Assembly: GCF_902506145.1 (NCBI RefSeq)
Contig: NZ_LR733520.1
Coordinates: 1,703,371 to 1,767,370, forward strand
Origin: Burkholderia sp. 8Y
GTDB lineage: Bacteria > Pseudomonadota > Gammaproteobacteria > Burkholderiales > Burkholderiaceae
DNA: 64,000 nucleotides
Direction of reading: 5' to 3'
In this document: positions 7,925 to 16,474 of the stretch, piece after piece
Position numbering within the stretch: position 1 is the first letter of the stretch
Layout of the letters: each line of letters starts with the position of its first letter
Made by a program: the position numbers and the translations under genes
The notes under the pieces: generated by a model
What the model saw: the letters and a program-made list of their open reading frames with translations, nothing else
What the model was told of the DNA's origin: nothing
Databases searched by the model: none

Positions 7925-9466
7925 ATGAGTCCGCAGGCATACCAGATCGAAACGTTGGGCATCGTCGGCAGCGGCGCGATGGGACGCGGCATTGCGCAGA
8001 TCGCGGCGCTCGCCGGGCTGACCGTGCGTCTCTACGATACGAATCCGCAAGCACTCGCGGCCGCGCGTGCGTATCTGTCCGAGACCTTCGGCAAGCTTAC
8101 CGCCAAGGGCAAGCTCAAGGAGGCGGACGCGCACGCCGCGCTCGCCCGCGTCCACGACGCTCAGGCCATGCGCGAGCTGTCCGACTGCGGCGCGGTCGTC
8201 GAGGCGGTCGTCGAGAACCTCGAGATCAAGCGCGGACTTTTCCGGGAACTCGAGGCCGTTGTCGGCGACGCATGCATTCTGGCGTCGAACACGTCGTCGC
8301 TGTCTATCACGGCGATCGCGGCGGGCTGCGCGAAGCCGGAACGCGTCGCGGGCTTTCACTTCTTCAACCCGGTGCCGCTGATGCGCGTGGTCGAGGTCAT
8401 CGACGGCTTGCGCGGCGACCGACACGCCGGCGACGCGCTGATGGAGCTCGCCCGCCGCATGGGGCACACGCCGGTGCGCGCGAAGGACATGCCGGGTTTC
8501 ATCGTGAATCACGCCGGGCGCGGCATGAACACAGAAGGCTTGCGCGTGGCGAGCGAGGGCGTGGCGAGCTTCGCGGATATCGACCGCATTCTGCGCGAAC
8601 AGGCGGGCTTTCGGCTCGGGCCGTTCGAGCTGCTGGATTTGACCGCGCTCGACGTCTCGCACCCGGTGATGGAGTCGATCTATCACCAGTTCTACGAGGA
8701 GCCGCGCTTCACGCCTTCGCCCATCACCGGCACGCGGCTCGCGGGCGGACTCATCGGGCGCAAGGCGGGCGAAGGCTTTTATCGCTATGTGGACGGCAAG
8801 CAGCAAGTGCCGGACGAAGCGCCCGCGCCGACGCAACTGCCGGCGCGCGTGTGGATCAGCCGCGCGTCGCCGGCCGCGCGAGAGCAAGTGCTGAAAGTGA
8901 TCGCGAAGCACGACGCCGCCGTGCACATCGACACCGGCCACGCGCCCGCGCCGGATTCGCTGATCGTCGTCACGCCGCTCGGTTTCGACGCGACCACGAC
9001 CGCGGTCGCGGAACATCTCGACGCCACGCGCGTCGTCGCCGTGGATACGCTTCTTCCGCTCTATACGGTCGCGCGCCGCACGATCATGACGACGCCCGCG
9101 ACCACGCCCGCCATGCGCGACGCGGCGCACGCGCTTTTCGCCGCCGACGGCGTGCCCGTCACCGTCATCCGCGATTCGACCGGCTTCGTCGCGCAGCGCG
9201 TGGTCGCGACTATCGTGAACATCGGCTGCGACATCGCGCAGCAAGGCATCGCGACGCCCGAGGACATCGACCTCGCCGTGACGCTCGGCCTCGGCTATCC
9301 GCGCGGGCCGCTCGCGCTCGGCGATTCGCTCGGCGCCACGACCATTCTCACGATTCTGCGCAACATCCAGAGCGCGCTCGGCGATCCACGCTATCGCCCT
9401 TCTCCGTGGCTCACGCGCCGCGCGCAGCTCGGACTTTCGCTTACCCATACCGAGGAGCTCCGATGA
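7925..9466 (+). CDS. 3-Hydroxyacyl-CoA dehydrogenase (PaaH/PaaC-like)
   Basis: Encodes 513 residues. It oxidises 3-hydroxyacyl-CoA to 3-ketoacyl-CoA with NAD in beta-oxidation or phenylacetate-type degradation. The N-terminal Rossmann motif is GSGAMGRGIAQ (about 14-24). It is followed by SNTSSLSI and HFFNPVPLMRVVEV, which are signatures of the family, and by the helical domains. A second 3HCDH C-terminal domain (DSTGFVAQRVVATIVN) is typical of the 500-residue PaaH type. The frame opens upstream at a TTG (7871), but the ATG at 7925, preceded by GAGGAG, fits the family. Its TGA overlaps the next ATG, showing translational coupling. Confidence 0.92.
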   Translation: MSPQAYQIETLGIVGSGAMGRGIAQIAALAGLTVRLYDTNPQALAAARAYLSETFGKLTAKGKLKEADAHAALARVHDAQAMRELSDCGAVVEAVVENLEIKRGLFRELEAVVGDACILASNTSSLSITAIAAGCAKPERVAGFHFFNPVPLMRVVEVIDGLRGDRHAGDALMELARRMGHTPVRAKDMPGFIVNHAGRGMNTEGLRVASEGVASFADIDRILREQAGFRLGPFELLDLTALDVSHPVMESIYHQFYEEPRFTPSPITGTRLAGGLIGRKAGEGFYRYVDGKQQVPDEAPAPTQLPARVWISRASPAAREQVLKVIAKHDAAVHIDTGHAPAPDSLIVVTPLGFDATTTAVAEHLDATRVVAVDTLLPLYTVARRTIMTTPATTPAMRDAAHALFAADGVPVTVIRDSTGFVAQRVVATIVNIGCDIAQQGIATPEDIDLAVTLGLGYPRGPLALGDSLGATTILTILRNIQSALGDPRYRPSPWLTRRAQLGLSLTHTEELR

Positions 9467-10251
9467 GCGCCGAATTGCTGACACACCGGCCAGCGGGCAG
9501 CGACACCACGCTCGTGCTCAAACTGTCGAATCCCGGCGCGCGCAACGCGCTGCATCCGGACATGTATGCGGCCGGCATCGAAGCCCTCTCGACGGCGGAG
9601 CGCGACGACTCCGTGCGCGCCATCGTGCTGACGGGCGCCGACAACTTCTTCTGCGCGGGCGGCAATCTGAACCGGCTGCTGGAGAATCGCGCGAAAGATC
9701 CGTCGGTGCAGGCGCAGAGCATCGACATGCTTGCGGAGTGGATCAGCGCGCTGCGCGCATCGACGAAACCGGTCATCGCGGCGGTCGAAGGCGCGGCGGC
9801 CGGCGCGGGCTTCTCGCTCGCGCTCGCGTGCGATCTGATCGTCGCCGCCGACGACGCGAAGTTCGTCATGTCGTATGCGCGCGTGGGCCTCACGCCGGAC
9901 GGCGGCGCTTCGTGGTTCCTGGCGCGCGCGTTGCCGCGCACGCTCGCGAGCGAAGTGCTGCTCGAAGCGAAGCCGATCGGCGCGCCGCGCCTGCACGAAG
10001 TCGGCGTCGTCAACCGGCTGACGAAAAAAGGCATCGCGCTCGATGCAGCGATCGCGTGGGCCGACGATCTCGGCAGCGTGTCGCCCAAGGCGCTCGCGCG
10101 CATCAAGTCGCTGATGAACGCGGCGGACGTGCAGCCGCTCGCCGCGCATCTCGACCTGGAACGCGACGCTTTCGTCGATGCGCTTCATCACGGCGACGCG
10201 CTCGAAGGCATTACCGCGTTTCTCGAAAAGCGCCAGCCCAACTACCGCTGA
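9463..10251 (+). CDS. Enoyl-CoA hydratase/isomerase family protein
   Basis: Encodes 262 residues of the crotonase fold. The oxyanion-hole segments are AGGNLNRL and EGAAAGAGFSLAL; the second has the usual small-residue run. The expected reaction is hydration of trans-2-enoyl-CoA, the step before the dehydrogenase encoded immediately upstream. A catalytic-region Asp lies in GLTPDGGASWFL, and the classical second glutamate is not obvious, so isomerase activity is possible. The ATG overlaps the preceding stop (ATGA at 9463-9466). The next start follows its stop by four bases. Confidence 0.9.
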   Translation: MSAELLTHRPAGSDTTLVLKLSNPGARNALHPDMYAAGIEALSTAERDDSVRAIVLTGADNFFCAGGNLNRLLENRAKDPSVQAQSIDMLAEWISALRASTKPVIAAVEGAAAGAGFSLALACDLIVAADDAKFVMSYARVGLTPDGGASWFLARALPRTLASEVLLEAKPIGAPRLHEVGVVNRLTKKGIALDAAIAWADDLGSVSPKALARIKSLMNAADVQPLAAHLDLERDAFVDALHHGDALEGITAFLEKRQPNYR

Positions 10252-10255
10252 AGCC

Positions 10256-10981
10256 ATGGCTCACTACGAATTGCCGAAGCGGCGGCGCATCTTTCTGATG
10301 CGTCACGGTGACGTCACCTATTTCGACGACACCGGCCGCGCCATCGATCCCGAAAGCGTGCCGCTCAACGCGCGTGGCCGCGAGGAAGCAAGCGCGGCGG
10401 GCCGCGAGTTCGCGGCGCAGAACGTTCGCTTCGATCGCGTGATCGCGAGCGGCTTGCCGCGCACCATCGAAACGGCGGAGCGCGTGCTCGCGGAGAGTTT
10501 CCAAGCGGCGCAAATCGAAATCTGGCCGGAGTGGCAGGAAATTCGCGGCGGACGGCTCGCGAATCTTTCCACGCGCGATATCGAGCGCGCGTTCCTCTCA
10601 GTGTTCGATGGCGTCGTGCCGGAAGAGACGCAGTTTCTCGGCGGCGAGACCATCGGCCAGTTGCTCGACCGCGCGTTGCCCGCCATGACGAGGCTGCGCG
10701 CGGACACGTCGTGGGACACGGTCCTGCTCGTGCTGCACGGCGGCGTCAATCGCGCGCTGCTCTCGCACGCGATCACGGCGGGCGGGCGCGCGTTCTTCGG
10801 GCATCTGTCGCAGGCGACGGGCTGCATCAACGCGCTCGATGTCGGCGAGAAAGCCGGCGACTGGGTCGTGCATGCCATGAATCATTCGCCGCCCTCGCCG
10901 CTGCATGCGCAGGTGCGTAATACCACGATGGAACTGCTCTACGCGCAATTCGTGAAGTTCAAGGCGAGCGATACGGATTAA
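10256..10981 (+). CDS. Histidine phosphatase family protein
   Basis: Encodes 241 residues. The phosphoglycerate-mutase-like RHG motif is LMRHGDVTYF near residue 15, and the second catalytic histidine is in LLVLHGGVNRALL. Family members remove phosphate from small metabolites or act as mutases; the substrate cannot be told from sequence. It sits inside an acyl-CoA operon, between an enoyl-CoA hydratase and an APH-type phosphotransferase, so it may act on a phosphorylated pathway intermediate. The ATG at 10256 lies four bases after the previous stop. Confidence 0.88.
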   Translation: MAHYELPKRRRIFLMRHGDVTYFDDTGRAIDPESVPLNARGREEASAAGREFAAQNVRFDRVIASGLPRTIETAERVLAESFQAAQIEIWPEWQEIRGGRLANLSTRDIERAFLSVFDGVVPEETQFLGGETIGQLLDRALPAMTRLRADTSWDTVLLVLHGGVNRALLSHAITAGGRAFFGHLSQATGCINALDVGEKAGDWVVHAMNHSPPSPLHAQVRNTTMELLYAQFVKFKASDTD

Positions 10982-11022
10982 GCCTCACACTCTGCGCCGC
11001 GCATACAAAAACGGAGGAGACG

Positions 11023-12120
11023 ATGGCAGACAACGAGACAAACCCGTACGCCGACTTCTCGGCATTCGAAGGCACGCGCCCCGTGCACGAAGGCCAACGC
11101 TTCGACACCGACGCGCTCGCCGCCTGGCTCGCATCGCACGTCGATGACTTCGCGGGCCCGCTCGCCGTCGAGCAGTTCGCGGGCGGTCAGTCCAATCCCA
11201 CGTTCAAGCTCGTCACGCCGTCGCGCGCGTACGTGATGCGCGCGAAGCCCGGCCCCGCCGCGAAGCTCCTGCCCTCGGCGCATGCGATCGAGCGCGAGTA
11301 TCGCGTGATGGATGCGCTCGCCGCCACCGGCGTGCCGGTCGCGCGCATGCTGGCGTTGTGCGAAGACGAAAGCGTGATCGGCCGCGCGTTCTATGTCATG
11401 GCGTTCGTCGAAGGCCGCGTGTTGTGGGACCCGTCGCTGCCCGGCATGACGGCCGCCGAGCGCGCCGCGATCTACGACGAAACTAATCGCGTGATCGCGG
11501 CGCTCCATACGGTCGATGTCGACGCCGCCGGACTCGCCGGCTACGGCAAGCCGGGCAACTACTTCGAGCGGCAGATCGGGCGCTGGAGCAAGCAGTACGT
11601 CGCATCGCAAACAGAGAAGATTGACGCGATGGATCGCCTGATCGACTGGCTGCCGCAGCATGTTCCTGCGTCGTCGGCACCGAAGGTCAGTGTCGTGCAT
11701 GGCGACTTCCGGCTCGACAACCTCATCTTTCATCCGACCGAACCGCGTGTGCTCGCGGTGCTCGACTGGGAACTGTCGACGCTCGGCGATCCGCTCGCCG
11801 ATTTCGCGTATCACTGCATGGCGTGGCATGTCGATCCGTCTCAGTTCCGCGGCATCGCCGGACTCGACTGGGCCGCGCTCGGCATTCCGGACGAAGCCGC
11901 GTACGTCGCGCGTTATTGCGAACGGACGGGCTTCAGGATCGAAGGCGACTGGAATTTCTATCTCGCCTACAACATGTTCCGCATCGCCGCCATTCTGCAG
12001 GGCATCATGAAGCGCGTCGTGGATGGCACGGCGGCGAGCGCGCAGGCCATCGACGCGGGCCGCCGCGCACGTCCGATGGCCGAACTCGCGTGGAAATACG
12101 CGCAGAAAGTCCACGCGTGA
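11023..12120 (+). CDS. APH-type phosphotransferase family protein of an acyl-CoA operon (ACAD10/11 or LvaA-like)
   Basis: Encodes 365 residues of the aminoglycoside-phosphotransferase/choline-kinase fold. The nucleotide-binding start [12 protein letters not shown], the catalytic [11 protein letters not shown] (Asp and Asn) and the metal-binding [18 protein letters not shown] are intact. This subgroup is encoded beside acyl-CoA dehydrogenases and corresponds to the kinase domain of ACAD10/ACAD11. In known cases it phosphorylates 4-hydroxyacyl-CoA (for example LvaA in levulinate catabolism), and that role is inferred here. GGAGGA lies about seven bases before the ATG. The stop overlaps the first ATG of the next gene. 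Confidence 0.9.
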   Translation: MADNETNPYADFSAFEGTRPVHEGQRFDTDALAAWLASHVDDFAGPLAVEQFAGGQSNPTFKLVTPSRAYVMRAKPGPAAKLLPSAHAIEREYRVMDALAATGVPVARMLALCEDESVIGRAFYVMAFVEGRVLWDPSLPGMTAAERAAIYDETNRVIAALHTVDVDAAGLAGYGKPGNYFERQIGRWSKQYVASQTEKIDAMDRLIDWLPQHVPASSAPKVSVVHGDFRLDNLIFHPTEPRVLAVLDWELSTLGDPLADFAYHCMAWHVDPSQFRGIAGLDWAALGIPDEAAYVARYCERTGFRIEGDWNFYLAYNMFRIAAILQGIMKRVVDGTAASAQAIDAGRRARPMAELAWKYAQKVHA

Positions 12121-12140
12121 TGATGGCCCGGGAGACGACC

Positions 12141-13367
12141 ATGAACTTCGAATACACGCCGAAAGTCGAGGCGCTGCGCGCGAGACTGCACGCTTTCTTC
12201 GACGCGCACATTTACCCGAACGAGAGCGCATTGCGCGACGAGATCGCGGCGAATCGCGCGGCGGGCAACGCGTGGCTGCCGACTCGCATCATCGAAGACC
12301 TGAAGGAAAAGGCGCGCGGCGAAGGACTGTGGAACTTATTCCTGCCGGCGTCGGAGCGCGGCGCCGGGTTGACGAACCTCGAATACGCGCCGCTGTGCGA
12401 GATCATGGGGCGCGTGCCGTGGGCGCCCGAAGTCTTCAATTGCAGCGCGCCCGACACGGGCAACATGGAAACCATCGAACGCTACGGCACGGACGCGCAA
12501 AAAGCCCGGTGGCTCGAGCCGCTCTTGCGCGGCGAAATCCGCTCGGCGTTCCTGATGACCGAGCCGGAAGTCGCGTCATCGGATGCGACGAATATCCGTT
12601 GCAGCATCACGCGCGATGGCGATAGCTACGTCATCGACGGCCATAAGTGGTGGTCGTCCGGCGCGGGCGATCCGCGCTGCAAGGTGTTCATCGTGATGGG
12701 CAAGACCGATCCGACCGCGCCGAAGCACGCCCAGCAGTCGATGATTCTCGTGCCGGCGGATGCGGAAGGCGTCACCGTGCATCGCCCGCTGAACGTCTTC
12801 GGCTACGACGACGCGCCGCACGGCCACATGGACATTACGCTCGACAAGGTGCGCGTGCCCGCGTCAAACATGCTGCTCGGCGAAGGGCGCGGCTTCGAGA
12901 TCGCGCAGGGGCGGCTCGGGCCGGGACGCATTCATCACTGCATGCGGCTGATCGGGCTCGCTGAACGCGCGCTCGAACTGATGACCCGGCGCACGCTTGC
13001 GCGCGTCGCCTTCGGCAAGCCGATTGCGCAGCACGGCGTGACGCAGGAGCGGATCGCCGAGGCGCGCATCATGATCGAGCAGGCGCGGCTGCTCACGCTG
13101 AAAGCCGCCTACATGATGGATACCGTCGGCAACAAGGGTGCGCGCGGCGAGATCGCGATGATCAAGGTCGTCGCGCCGAACGTCGCGTGCCAGGTGATTG
13201 ACTGGGCGATTCAGGCGCACGGCGCGGCCGGCATCTGCGACGATTTTCCCCTCGCGTATGCGTACGCGTCGGCGCGCACGCTCAGGCTCGCGGACGGACC
13301 GGACGAAGTGCATCGCAATGCGATTGCGAAACTCGAGTTTGCGAAATATCTGGAACCGCGCGACTGA
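12141..13367 (+). CDS. Acyl-CoA dehydrogenase family protein
   Basis: Encodes 408 residues with the three acyl-CoA dehydrogenase domains: helical N-terminus, beta middle domain ([13 protein letters not shown] is the substrate/FAD motif) and C-terminal helices ([29 protein letters not shown]). The conserved family pattern is that of ACAD10/11-like enzymes. These use FAD to desaturate acyl-CoA, or act on phosphorylated 4-hydroxyacyl-CoA together with the kinase encoded just upstream. ATGs occur at 12120, 12123 and 12141; the last is best placed behind GGGAG. No electron-transfer flavoprotein genes are adjacent. Confidence 0.92.
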   Translation: MNFEYTPKVEALRARLHAFFDAHIYPNESALRDEIAANRAAGNAWLPTRIIEDLKEKARGEGLWNLFLPASERGAGLTNLEYAPLCEIMGRVPWAPEVFNCSAPDTGNMETIERYGTDAQKARWLEPLLRGEIRSAFLMTEPEVASSDATNIRCSITRDGDSYVIDGHKWWSSGAGDPRCKVFIVMGKTDPTAPKHAQQSMILVPADAEGVTVHRPLNVFGYDDAPHGHMDITLDKVRVPASNMLLGEGRGFEIAQGRLGPGRIHHCMRLIGLAERALELMTRRTLARVAFGKPIAQHGVTQERIAEARIMIEQARLLTLKAAYMMDTVGNKGARGEIAMIKVVAPNVACQVIDWAIQAHGAAGICDDFPLAYAYASARTLRLADGPDEVHRNAIAKLEFAKYLEPRD

Positions 13368-13478
13368 CTCACGTTGCGCGCCCCGGGCGGCTTCTGCACG
13401 GCAAGCGCAAACATGCTCTAATTTTCGCTCCCATTCCGCGACCCGCGTGAATGCGTCACCTGCACGAGAGGAGCGCAC

Positions 13479-14168
13479 ATGATCGACGTGTATAGCTGGC
13501 CGACGCCCAACGGGCACAAGATCCACATCATGCTGGAGGAGACGGGCCTTGAATATCGGGCCCATGCCATCGATATCGGCGCGGGCGACCAGTTCACGCC
13601 CGACTTCCTCGCGATCAGCCCGAACAACAAGATTCCCGCGATCATCGACAACGACGGTCCGGAAGGCAAGCCGTTCGCGCTCTTTGAATCGGGCGCGATC
13701 CTCGTGTATCTCGCCGAGAAGACAGGCAAGCTCCTGCCCGCCGATGCCATCGGACGCTATACGACCATTCAATGGCTGATGTTCCAGATGGGCGGCGTCG
13801 GACCGATGCTCGGCCAGACGCATCACTTTCGCAACTACGCGCCCGAGAAAATCGACTACGCGATCAACCGCTATACGAATGAAGCGCGCCGGCTCTACGG
13901 CGTGATGGACAAGCAACTTGGCGTCACGCAATACCTCGCGGGCAGCGAGTACACCATTGCGGACATCGCGACTTTTCCGTGGACGCGTTCGTGGGAGAAC
14001 CAGGGCATCGTGCTCGACGAATTCCCGAACGTGAGGCGCTGGTTCGATGCGATCGCCGCGCGACCGGCTGTCGAGCGCGGCGTGCAAGTGCTGGCGCGCG
14101 AACGCAAGCCCTTCACCGACAAGGAGAAGGAAGTGCTGTTCGGCGCGACGCAGTACGTCAAACGGTAG
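13479..14168 (+). CDS. Glutathione S-transferase family protein (YfcG/Nu-class-like disulfide-bond oxidoreductase)
   Basis: Encodes 229 residues. The thioredoxin-fold N-terminus begins MIDVYSWPTPNGHKIHIMLEE, with Thr and Asn at the active site in place of the usual Tyr or Ser, as in YfcG-type Nu-class enzymes. SPNNKIPAI carries the cis-proline that binds glutathione, and FESGAILVYLAE completes the site. The C-terminal helical domain (about 90-229) ends with NVRRWFDAIAARPAVERG. Nu-class enzymes reduce disulfides with glutathione; the physiological substrate here is unknown. A ribosome site (GAGAGGAG) lies just before the ATG. It follows the acyl-CoA dehydrogenase by about 110 bases. Confidence 0.9.
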   Translation: MIDVYSWPTPNGHKIHIMLEETGLEYRAHAIDIGAGDQFTPDFLAISPNNKIPAIIDNDGPEGKPFALFESGAILVYLAEKTGKLLPADAIGRYTTIQWLMFQMGGVGPMLGQTHHFRNYAPEKIDYAINRYTNEARRLYGVMDKQLGVTQYLAGSEYTIADIATFPWTRSWENQGIVLDEFPNVRRWFDAIAARPAVERGVQVLARERKPFTDKEKEVLFGATQYVKR

Positions 14169-14193
14169 ACCGCGACGTGTGCCGGCCCGCCGC

Positions 14194-14652
14194 TTACACC
14201 TGCGCGGCGGGTTCGCGCAAGCCGAAGAGCGCGGCCGAATCCACGGTCAGGACCAGTTCGCCGTCCTGATTGTGCGCTTCCCAGCGTGTCGAGACGATGC
14301 CGCGATCCGGCTTCCTCTTCGACACGCGCTTGTCGAGCACGCGCACCGTGAGCCGCACCGAATCACCGACGCGCACCGGCTTGAGCCAGCGGATATTGTC
14401 GAGACCGGGCGAGCCCATCGACGTCGAATCGGCGAGCATGTCGCGCACGAGAATGCCCATCATCGCCGAGCACGTGTTCCATCCGCTCGCGACAAGGCCG
14501 CCGAAGTGCGACGCCCTGCCCGCTTCGTCGGACACATGGAACGGCTGCGGATCGTAGCGGCTCGCGAATTCGATGATCTCCTCGCGGCTGAAGGTATGCG
14601 CGCTAAGCGTCACCGCCGATCCGACTTCGAAATCCTCAAAGCTGTAGGTCAT
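14194..14652 (-). CDS. MaoC family dehydratase
   Basis: Encodes 152 residues of the hot-dog fold. The MaoC/R-hydratase motif is seen in YDPQPFHVSDEAGRAS with Asp and His, followed by FGGLVASGW. Such enzymes hydrate trans-2-enoyl-CoA to the (R)-3-hydroxyacyl-CoA. It is convergent with the glutathione transferase gene, only 25 bases away, and is probably functionally linked to the acyl-CoA cluster though transcribed separately. The ATG at 14652 starts MTYSFEDFEVG. Confidence 0.9.
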   Translation of the reverse strand: MTYSFEDFEVGSAVTLSAHTFSREEIIEFASRYDPQPFHVSDEAGRASHFGGLVASGWNTCSAMMGILVRDMLADSTSMGSPGLDNIRWLKPVRVGDSVRLTVRVLDKRVSKRKPDRGIVSTRWEAHNQDGELVLTVDSAALFGLREPAAQV

Positions 14653-14854
14653 GGGTAGGTCCTTGTTTAGGCGTCAGATGATCGAAGGCTGTACGAATCG
14701 TGCTGAACGATTCGGGCGAGTGGGCAGTGCAAGGGGGACGGCGCGTCGTTGCGACGGCAGCAGAACGACCGCCGCAATACGCAGCGAGAGAATGGCGATT
14801 CATACGCGATGTCTCCTTGTCGAGCCGAAGCCGGGAAGACGCCGCGTTCAATCT

Positions 14855-15304
14855 TTACTGCAGCGGCTCCTTGAGCGCGGCCGGTACGGGCAGCGGCATC
14901 ACTTCGATGCCTTCTTCCAGCAAAGCGTGCGCGTCCTCGGGCGTGGTGACGCCGCGGATATTGCGCGCCGGCGCTTCGTTGTAGTGAATGCGCCGCGCCT
15001 CTTCGGCGAACCGTTCGCCCACGTTTTCGGTCTTCTCGATCAGCTCTCGCATGAATTGGAGGGCGCGCGCTTGCATGGCGGCCGCATCGGGCGATGTCTT
15101 CGGCGCTTCCGCCTGCACCGCCGCTTCCCCGCGCGCCGACGACAGATTCAGACGCGGCGCGGACGGCGTGCGGCTGACATCCGTCGCCGAGCAAACGGGA
15201 CACGCGACCAGCTTGCGCGTCAGTTGCGACTCGAATTCTTCGGTCGAAGCAAACCAGCCTTCAAACCGATGTTCGTGCGAGCACTTTAAATCGAGAACCT
15301 TCAT
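14855..15304 (-). CDS. DUF1178 family protein
   Basis: Encodes 149 residues of unknown function, of the DUF1178 family found across alpha- and betaproteobacteria. The N-terminus (MKVLDLKCSHEHRFEGWF) and the CPVC pair at about residues 35-38 suggest a small zinc-ribbon (with Cys8 and His10). The middle is a variable Ala-rich linker; the C-terminal part (RHIHYNEAPARNIRG-like, here RRIHYNEAPARNIRGV) is the conserved family block. It lies 200 bases upstream of the MaoC gene on the same strand and downstream of the nudF-like gene. Confidence 0.88.
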   Translation of the reverse strand: MKVLDLKCSHEHRFEGWFASTEEFESQLTRKLVACPVCSATDVSRTPSAPRLNLSSARGEAAVQAEAPKTSPDAAAMQARALQFMRELIEKTENVGERFAEEARRIHYNEAPARNIRGVTTPEDAHALLEEGIEVMPLPVPAALKEPLQ

Positions 15305-15454
15305 GCTGATGTGACTTCGGTGAGTTTATCTCAGAATCGCGTTTTGCGAACGATCGTGCGCTCTTCAAGAAGAAGTTGTGAATGTCAGCGAGCGAGCGAC
15401 TTCAGATTCTAGCGGTTTGGCGGCTCAGACGCCGTGCCCGGACGCCAAAACGAC

Positions 15455-15478
15455 AAAAGCGGCCACGCGGCCGCTTTT
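15455..15478. terminator. Bidirectional hairpin terminator
   Basis: Perfect 10-bp stem AAAAGCGGCC / GGCCGCTTTT with an ACGC loop. It lies 26 bases past the Nudix stop on the minus strand, where the transcript would end in UUUU, and ends the long leftward nuo-nudF unit. Confidence 0.85.
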
Positions 15479-15503
15479 CATTACGTCTGCACCAACCGGC
15501 GTC

Positions 15504-16103
15504 TTACACAGCCGCCGCCCTGCCCGCCTGCCACTCGCCCGAGCGGAGCTTTTCCAGCCAGAATGCGCCGATGATCGTCTTCACGTCGCTGATCGTGCCG
15601 TCCTTGACCCACGCCATCAGCTGCGCTTCATCCGCGATGAACGTTTCGAGGAACTCGCCTTCGTCGAGCTTGGCGTCGCCAGCCGTCAGGCCGCGTGCGA
15701 GATAGAGGTCGATGAATTCGGTCGAATAGGAAATGACCGGGTGAATGCGCGTCAAGAAAGTCCATTCCCGCGCGGTATAGCCGGTCTCTTCCTCTAATTC
15801 GCGCTTCGCGCACGTCAGCTCGTCCTCGTTCGGATCGAGCTTGCCCGCCGGGAATTCGAGCAGTACGCGCCCGACCGGGTAGCGGAACTGACGCTCCAGC
15901 AGCACGCGGCCATCGTCAAAAACCGGCAGGATCATCACCGCACCCGGATGCTCCACGAACTCGCGCGTGGCGTGCTTGCCATCGGGCAATGCAACGGTAT
16001 CGCGCTTGAGCGTGAGAAACTTGCCTTCGTGCAGCGTGACGCTTTCGACCTTTTTCTCGATGAGGCCGTCGTCGTTATCGGAAACGGTGAACTGGTCTGC
16101 CAT
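15504..16103 (-). CDS. Nudix hydrolase, ADP-ribose pyrophosphatase type
   Basis: Encodes 199 residues. A complete Nudix box is visible: GKLDPNEDELTCAKRELEEE followed by TG (G-x5-E-x7-REL-x-EE-x-G). The flanking pattern (GAVMILPVFDDGRVLLERQFRYPVGR, EFIDLYLARGL) is that of ADP-ribose pyrophosphatase (NudF), which splits ADP-ribose into AMP and ribose 5-phosphate. The open frame extends 46 codons upstream; the family start is the ATG at 16103 (MADQFTVSDN). It is the last gene of the nuo-direction block, 50 bases after DUF2818. Confidence 0.9.
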   Translation of the reverse strand: MADQFTVSDNDDGLIEKKVESVTLHEGKFLTLKRDTVALPDGKHATREFVEHPGAVMILPVFDDGRVLLERQFRYPVGRVLLEFPAGKLDPNEDELTCAKRELEEETGYTAREWTFLTRIHPVISYSTEFIDLYLARGLTAGDAKLDEGEFLETFIADEAQLMAWVKDGTISDVKTIIGAFWLEKLRSGEWQAGRAAAV

Positions 16104-16153
16104 CTTGCACCCTGTGCCGGTTGAGCAAACAAGCCGCCGAGGGCGCGAAGCCA

Positions 16154-16474
16154 TCAGCGGCGTTTGACGAGATATTGATAGGTGAAGCCCGGAAACGCGA
16201 GCACCACGAACAGACTGAAGGTGATGGCGTAGAACTGCCATCCCTGATCGAAACGGTTGCCGGCGCGCGCTTCGAGCATGAAGCCGAGCGCGCCGACCAC
16301 GAAGTAGAGAACGATCAACTCGCCGATCCTGATCCAGGCGCTTTTCTTCGCCGCCTTATGACGCGCCGGCGCGGGCAGCGGCAACGGCACGACAGCAAAG
16401 AGGCGCTGGTTCAGGAACGGCACGTTGGCGCCGACGAGCGCCAACAGCACGATAAACCAGCCCGCAGCCGACAT
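16154..16474 (-). CDS. DUF2818 family membrane protein, last gene joined to the nuo operon
   Basis: Encodes 106 residues with two or three hydrophobic helices (WFIVLLALVGANVPFLNQRLF; ELIVLYFVVGALGFMLEAR; YAITFSLFVVLAFPGFTYQYLVKRR). It is a small inner-membrane protein of the DUF2818 family, found right after nuoN in many betaproteobacteria. Its ATG shares a base with the nuoN stop (TAATG at 16476-16472), so the two are translationally coupled. This suggests a role in complex I assembly or stability, which is inference. The long open frame through here is a nuoN shadow; only the part from 16474 is the gene. Confidence 0.88.
   Translation of the reverse strand: MSAAGWFIVLLALVGANVPFLNQRLFAVVPLPLPAPARHKAAKKSAWIRIGELIVLYFVVGALGFMLEARAGNRFDQGWQFYAITFSLFVVLAFPGFTYQYLVKRR

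Noticed and set aside
7769..9484. 571-codon minus-strand open frame opposite the 3-hydroxyacyl-CoA dehydrogenase gene
   Set aside because: Shadow of a gene with obvious dehydrogenase motifs; Arg-rich composition and no family resemblance.
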